64,000 bases of DNA from Sorangiineae bacterium NIC37A_2 (GTDB lineage Bacteria > Myxococcota_A > Polyangia > Polyangiales > Polyangiaceae): assembly GCA_002085155.1 (NCBI GenBank), contig NASX01000008.1, positions 62,001 to 126,000 of the forward strand, given 5' to 3'. The notes under the pieces were generated by a model. That model did not search any database. It saw nothing but the letters and a program-made list of their open reading frames with translations, and was not told where the DNA came from. The position numbers were made by a program, and so were the translations under genes. Positions within the stretch are counted from its first letter, which is position 1. Each line of letters opens with the position of its first letter. This document shows positions 60,818 through 64,000 of this stretch, one piece after another.

Positions 60818-62491
60818 ATGGGAGTACGCCTCAAGGTCATCAACGACATCCTCGCGGAGCAACAAGATCTCCGCAGCGTGCTTCGCTTCGCGAAGAAACA
60901 CGCCGAAGGGGACGTCTCGTTCGAGAAGGGCATTTACGAGGAGCAAATCCCTCTGTCCAAGCCCGGGCCGGGACAGCAGTATGCTTTTTCGGTCGACCTC
61001 GACGCTTGTACGGGCTGTAAAGCCTGCGTCGTCGGCTGCAACAAGATGAACGGTCTCGACGCCGACGAGGCCTGGCGCTCCGTCGGGCTCATCCACGGCG
61101 GAACAGCAGAACATCCTCTGCAGCAGACGGTCACGACCGCCTGTCACCATTGTCTCGACCCCGCGTGCATGAACGGCTGTCCGGTCGGCGCCTACGAAAA
61201 GGACCCCGTCACCGGCATCGTGAAGCACCTCGACGACCAATGCATCGGCTGCAAATACTGCACGCTCACCTGTCCCTACGAAGTTCCGCAGTACAACTCG
61301 CGCCTCGGGATCGTGCGCAAATGCGACATGTGCTCAGACCGTCTCAGCAGCGGCGAGCCGCCCGCCTGCGTTCAAAGCTGCCCCAACGGGGCCATTTCGA
61401 TCCGCCTTGTTGACGTCCAATCGGTGCTCGACGACGCCCAAGGCAACGCATTTCTTCCGGGCGCGCCTTCGCCCGGGATCACGGCTCCGACCACCGTCTA
61501 CCACTCGAAGCGCGCCCTGCCGCGGAACGCGCTCCCTGCGGACTTTTACAGCGTGCGCCCAGCCCAAGACCACATGCCGCTGGTCATCATGCTCGTGCTC
61601 ACACAGCTCGCAGCCGGAGCTTTCGTCGTCGATCAGATCCTCGCCCACACGCCGAGCGGCGCCGACGCCCAGGCCGCCATGGGCAGATACCAAAGCCTGC
61701 TCGCCCTCGGGCTCGGGCTCTTGGCACTCGCCGCCGCAACCTTTCATCTCGGACGCCCCCTCTACGCCTTCCGCGCCTTCATCGGCCTAAGGCGCAGCTG
61801 GATGAGCCGGGAGATCGTGGTCGTGGGAGGCTTCGTCGGCGCGGCGCTCCTCTATTCGCTTTCACTTTGGGGCTCAGAGCTACCGAGCATTCTCACCGAA
61901 CACCTCTCACCGGGCCTCAAGTTTGAACGCCGCGTTCTCGGTCTCACCACGGCCGCCCTCGGCGTGCTCACCGTGATCTGTTCGGCCATGATCTACGTGA
62001 GCACCAGACGGCTATTTTGGAGCGGGACAGCTACGACGCTGAAGTTCTTCGGTACCGGCGCCGTCCTTGGTCTCGCCTCGATCGCGGCCGCCGCAGCCCT
62101 CACAGGACACCTGTTCGATAGCTTGGCCCTACTCGAGCTCAGCAAGGAGCTCGCGTTGCCCCTCGCCCTCATCGCGGGGTGCAAGCTGGCCTACGAAGCG
62201 AGCGTGTTCTTCCACCTCTTCGACAAGCAGCAAGGCGATCTGAAGCGCTCAGCACTCCTCATGTTCCGGGAGCTGAAGAACCTCACGATGACGAGGTTCG
62301 CTCTCGGGATCGTAGGAGGCGTCCTCGCGCCGCTGCTCCTTTTCGCCTTCGAAATTGAGCTGACGAGCCTTTCGTTCTTGGTGCTCGCGCTCTCGGCGCT
62401 CGTGCTGTCGCTCGCGGGAGAGCTCTGTGAACGCACTCTGTTTTTTATGGCCATGAGCGCTCCGCGCATGCCGGGAGGGATCGGGAAGTGA
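60818..62491 (+). CDS. DmsB-DmsC fusion: iron-sulfur electron carrier with membrane anchor
   Basis: A 557-residue protein. The N-terminal 210 residues hold four ferredoxin-type Cys clusters ([39 protein letters not shown]...CVQSC) as in DmsB. From about 245 to 545 there are eight or so hydrophobic helices of the DmsC/NrfD type, which oxidise or reduce membrane quinone. In DMSO-reductase-like enzymes these are two separate subunits; here they are one chain. It follows the nitrite reductase by 32 bases and its stop overlaps the GTG of the molybdopterin reductase (GTGA at 62488-62491), so it very likely feeds quinol electrons to that nitrate reductase. Confidence 0.88.
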   Translation: MGVRLKVINDILAEQQDLRSVLRFAKKHAEGDVSFEKGIYEEQIPLSKPGPGQQYAFSVDLDACTGCKACVVGCNKMNGLDADEAWRSVGLIHGGTAEHPLQQTVTTACHHCLDPACMNGCPVGAYEKDPVTGIVKHLDDQCIGCKYCTLTCPYEVPQYNSRLGIVRKCDMCSDRLSSGEPPACVQSCPNGAISIRLVDVQSVLDDAQGNAFLPGAPSPGITAPTTVYHSKRALPRNALPADFYSVRPAQDHMPLVIMLVLTQLAAGAFVVDQILAHTPSGADAQAAMGRYQSLLALGLGLLALAAATFHLGRPLYAFRAFIGLRRSWMSREIVVVGGFVGAALLYSLSLWGSELPSILTEHLSPGLKFERRVLGLTTAALGVLTVICSAMIYVSTRRLFWSGTATTLKFFGTGAVLGLASIAAAAALTGHLFDSLALLELSKELALPLALIAGCKLAYEASVFFHLFDKQQGDLKRSALLMFRELKNLTMTRFALGIVGGVLAPLLLFAFEIELTSLSFLVLALSALVLSLAGELCERTLFFMAMSAPRMPGGIGK

Positions 62492-64000
62492 ACAAGCTAC
62501 TTCGAACCGCTCAAAGTCTTCTGTTCGAGCGCCAAGGGACGCTGACCCGTGAGCTGTTACGGGAACCAGGCGGATTCGGGCTCGGGCAAGTGCCTTCGCG
62601 ACTGAAGCCCGACACCACGACCACGGCCGTGTGTGGGTTTTGTTCAACGGGCTGTGGGCTCGATATTCACCTCAAGGGGGACCAGGTCGTGAACCTGACG
62701 CCCGCCAAAGATTACCCCGTCAATCTGGGGATGGCCTGTCCCAAGGGCTGGGAAGCGCTCACGCCTCTCAAGGCCAAAGACCGGGCGACGACCCCCATGC
62801 TCAAAAATGACAGCGGCCAGCTGCGTCCAGTGGATTGGCCCTTGGCCCTCTCCACGTTCGTGCAGCGCATGAAGGCCATTCAAGGCAAGTACGGAGAAGA
62901 ATCCTGCGCCTTCCTCAGCACCGGGCAAATTCCGAGCGAGGAGATGTTTTTTCTCGGCAGCCTCGCGAAATTTGGCATGGGGATGCAACACGGAGACGGC
63001 AACACGAGGCAGTGCATGGCCACGGCTGTCGTCGCCTACAAGCAGGCGTTCGGCTTCGACGCCCCTCCCTACACGTACGCGGACTTCGAGGAGTCCGACG
63101 TGCTCGTGTTTGTCGGAGCGAATCCCTGCATCGCTCACCCGATCCTCTGGGAGCGAGTCTGCCGAAACCGGCACCAGCCAGAGATCGTCGTGGTCGATCC
63201 TCGGCGCACCGAGACCGCGATGGCGGCCACGCTGCACGTCTCGCTGAAGCCGAAGAGCGACCTCTGCCTGTTCTACGGGGTCGCCCGCGCACTCATCGCC
63301 CGCGGGGCAATTCAGAGCGACTACATCGCCGCCCACACGGAAGGATTCGACGCCTTCCGGGCTCACGTCGAAAACTTCAACGAGGAGCGCGTACTCGCCG
63401 AAACAGGCCTCGAAAGGGCAGTCTTCGAGCGCCTCGTCACTGCGATCGAAAAGGGAAAGCGGGTCTCCTTCTGGTGGACCATGGGGGTCAACCAAAGCTA
63501 CGAAGGGGTCAAGGTTGCCCAGGCGCTCATCAACCTCGCGCTGATGACCGGCAACATCGGTCGCCCCGGCACGGGCGCAAACTCCATCACCGGCCAGTGC
63601 AACGCCATGGGCTCGCGGCTCTTCTCGAACACGACGAACCTGCTCGGCGGCCATTCTTTCGAAGATCCGGTCCATCGCGAAAAGGTCGCTTCGGCGCTCG
63701 GAGTTCCCGAGACGCGTATTCCTCGCTCAGGCAGCCTCGCCTACGACCAAATTCTCGAGCAGATCCACCGCGGGAAGATCAAGGGCCTTTGGATCATCGC
63801 CACGAACACCGCACACAGCTGGATCAATCAAGCCGACGCGCGCGCTCTCCTCGGGCGCCTCGAGTTCTTGGTCGTTCAGGACATGTTCGTAACGACCGAG
63901 ACCGCTGAGCTCGCTCACTTGGTGCTCCCGGCGGCCGGGTGGGGAGAAAAAGACGGCACCTTCATCAACTCCGAGCGGCGGCTCATGTTGCTGAAGAAAG
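62488..64000 (+). CDS. Molybdopterin nitrate reductase, NasA-type, cut by window end
   Basis: The frame runs open from GTG 62488 past the window end (504 codons seen). An N-terminal extension of about 45 residues precedes the [4Fe-4S] site VCGFCSTGC...MACPKGWE. Molybdopterin-binding motifs follow ([62 protein letters not shown]). The Cys in RQCMAT is at the position of the Mo ligand of Nas/Nap/formate-dehydrogenase enzymes. This and the neighbouring nirB-like gene point to assimilatory nitrate reductase. No Tat signal is visible, so it is cytoplasmic. The C-terminal cofactor-binding domain lies outside the window. Confidence 0.88.
   Translation, partial: MNKLLRTAQSLLFERQGTLTRELLREPGGFGLGQVPSRLKPDTTTTAVCGFCSTGCGLDIHLKGDQVVNLTPAKDYPVNLGMACPKGWEALTPLKAKDRATTPMLKNDSGQLRPVDWPLALSTFVQRMKAIQGKYGEESCAFLSTGQIPSEEMFFLGSLAKFGMGMQHGDGNTRQCMATAVVAYKQAFGFDAPPYTYADFEESDVLVFVGANPCIAHPILWERVCRNRHQPEIVVVDPRRTETAMAATLHVSLKPKSDLCLFYGVARALIARGAIQSDYIAAHTEGFDAFRAHVENFNEERVLAETGLERAVFERLVTAIEKGKRVSFWWTMGVNQSYEGVKVAQALINLALMTGNIGRPGTGANSITGQCNAMGSRLFSNTTNLLGGHSFEDPVHREKVASALGVPETRIPRSGSLAYDQILEQIHRGKIKGLWIIATNTAHSWINQADARALLGRLEFLVVQDMFVTTETAELAHLVLPAAGWGEKDGTFINSERRLMLLKK

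Overview
This window is GC-rich chromosomal DNA that reads as a member of the Myxococcota (myxobacteria in the broad sense). The signs are many lipoproteins and TPR proteins, several FHA-domain proteins including an FHA-type sigma54 activator, a PilC/PilS pair, an AgmX/PglI-type C-terminal domain, a TPR protein of about 3,470 residues, and outer-membrane beta-barrel proteins of a myxobacterial style. The exact genus cannot be read from the sequence. No phage, insertion sequence, CRISPR array or rRNA operon is visible. There is one tRNA gene (His).

Layout. 1-6.1 kb: the end of an unrecognised gene, two paralogous SGNH hydrolases facing each other, a tandem-FHA membrane protein and a beta-lactamase-fold serine hydrolase. 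6.2-13.9 kb: pilC, a PilS-like kinase, an MlaC-like protein, a DksA-family regulator, a peptidoglycan amidase, an FHA/sigma54 activator and a small outer-membrane barrel protein. 14.1-35.8 kb: a 22-kb block, all on the minus strand, with seven genes. In transcription order these are two secreted TPR proteins, a TPR lipoprotein with a charged tail, a small secreted protein, an FHA-TM-AgmX/PglI protein, a second TPR lipoprotein and a giant cytoplasmic TPR protein. Architecture and order match the Glt (gliding) and Nfs (spore coat) envelope machines of Myxococcus xanthus: C-D-E-F-G-(x)-I. Two tandem outer-membrane barrels at 40.5-42.4 kb resemble the GltA/GltB components. This is the most interesting locus in the window.

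36-56.8 kb: mainly housekeeping and small conserved genes: a Cys-rich lipoprotein, yraN, a membrane protein with a carboxypeptidase-regulatory-like fold, ftsY, the barrel pair, a HEAT protein, a HAMP-terminated sensor, tRNA-His, a PP2C phosphatase, frr, an EEP-family hydrolase, a nucleotidyltransferase-fold protein, an RNase Z-like hydrolase, a SWIM-SNF2 helicase, glnS and a 6-phosphogluconate dehydrogenase.

57.0-64.0 kb: a nitrate/nitrite assimilation operon. It begins with a three-part fusion (HemD-like, NirB and Rieske NirD in one chain). A DmsB-DmsC fusion (iron-sulfur electron carrier plus membrane anchor) follows, then a NasA-type molybdopterin nitrate reductase cut by the window end. 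Together they would reduce nitrate to ammonium, with the first step apparently wired to the membrane quinol pool.

Starts were moved inward from the longest open frame wherever a Shine-Dalgarno sequence, a signal peptide or a neighbouring gene favoured it; these cases are stated in the entries. All functional names come from motifs read by eye and have not been checked by database search.
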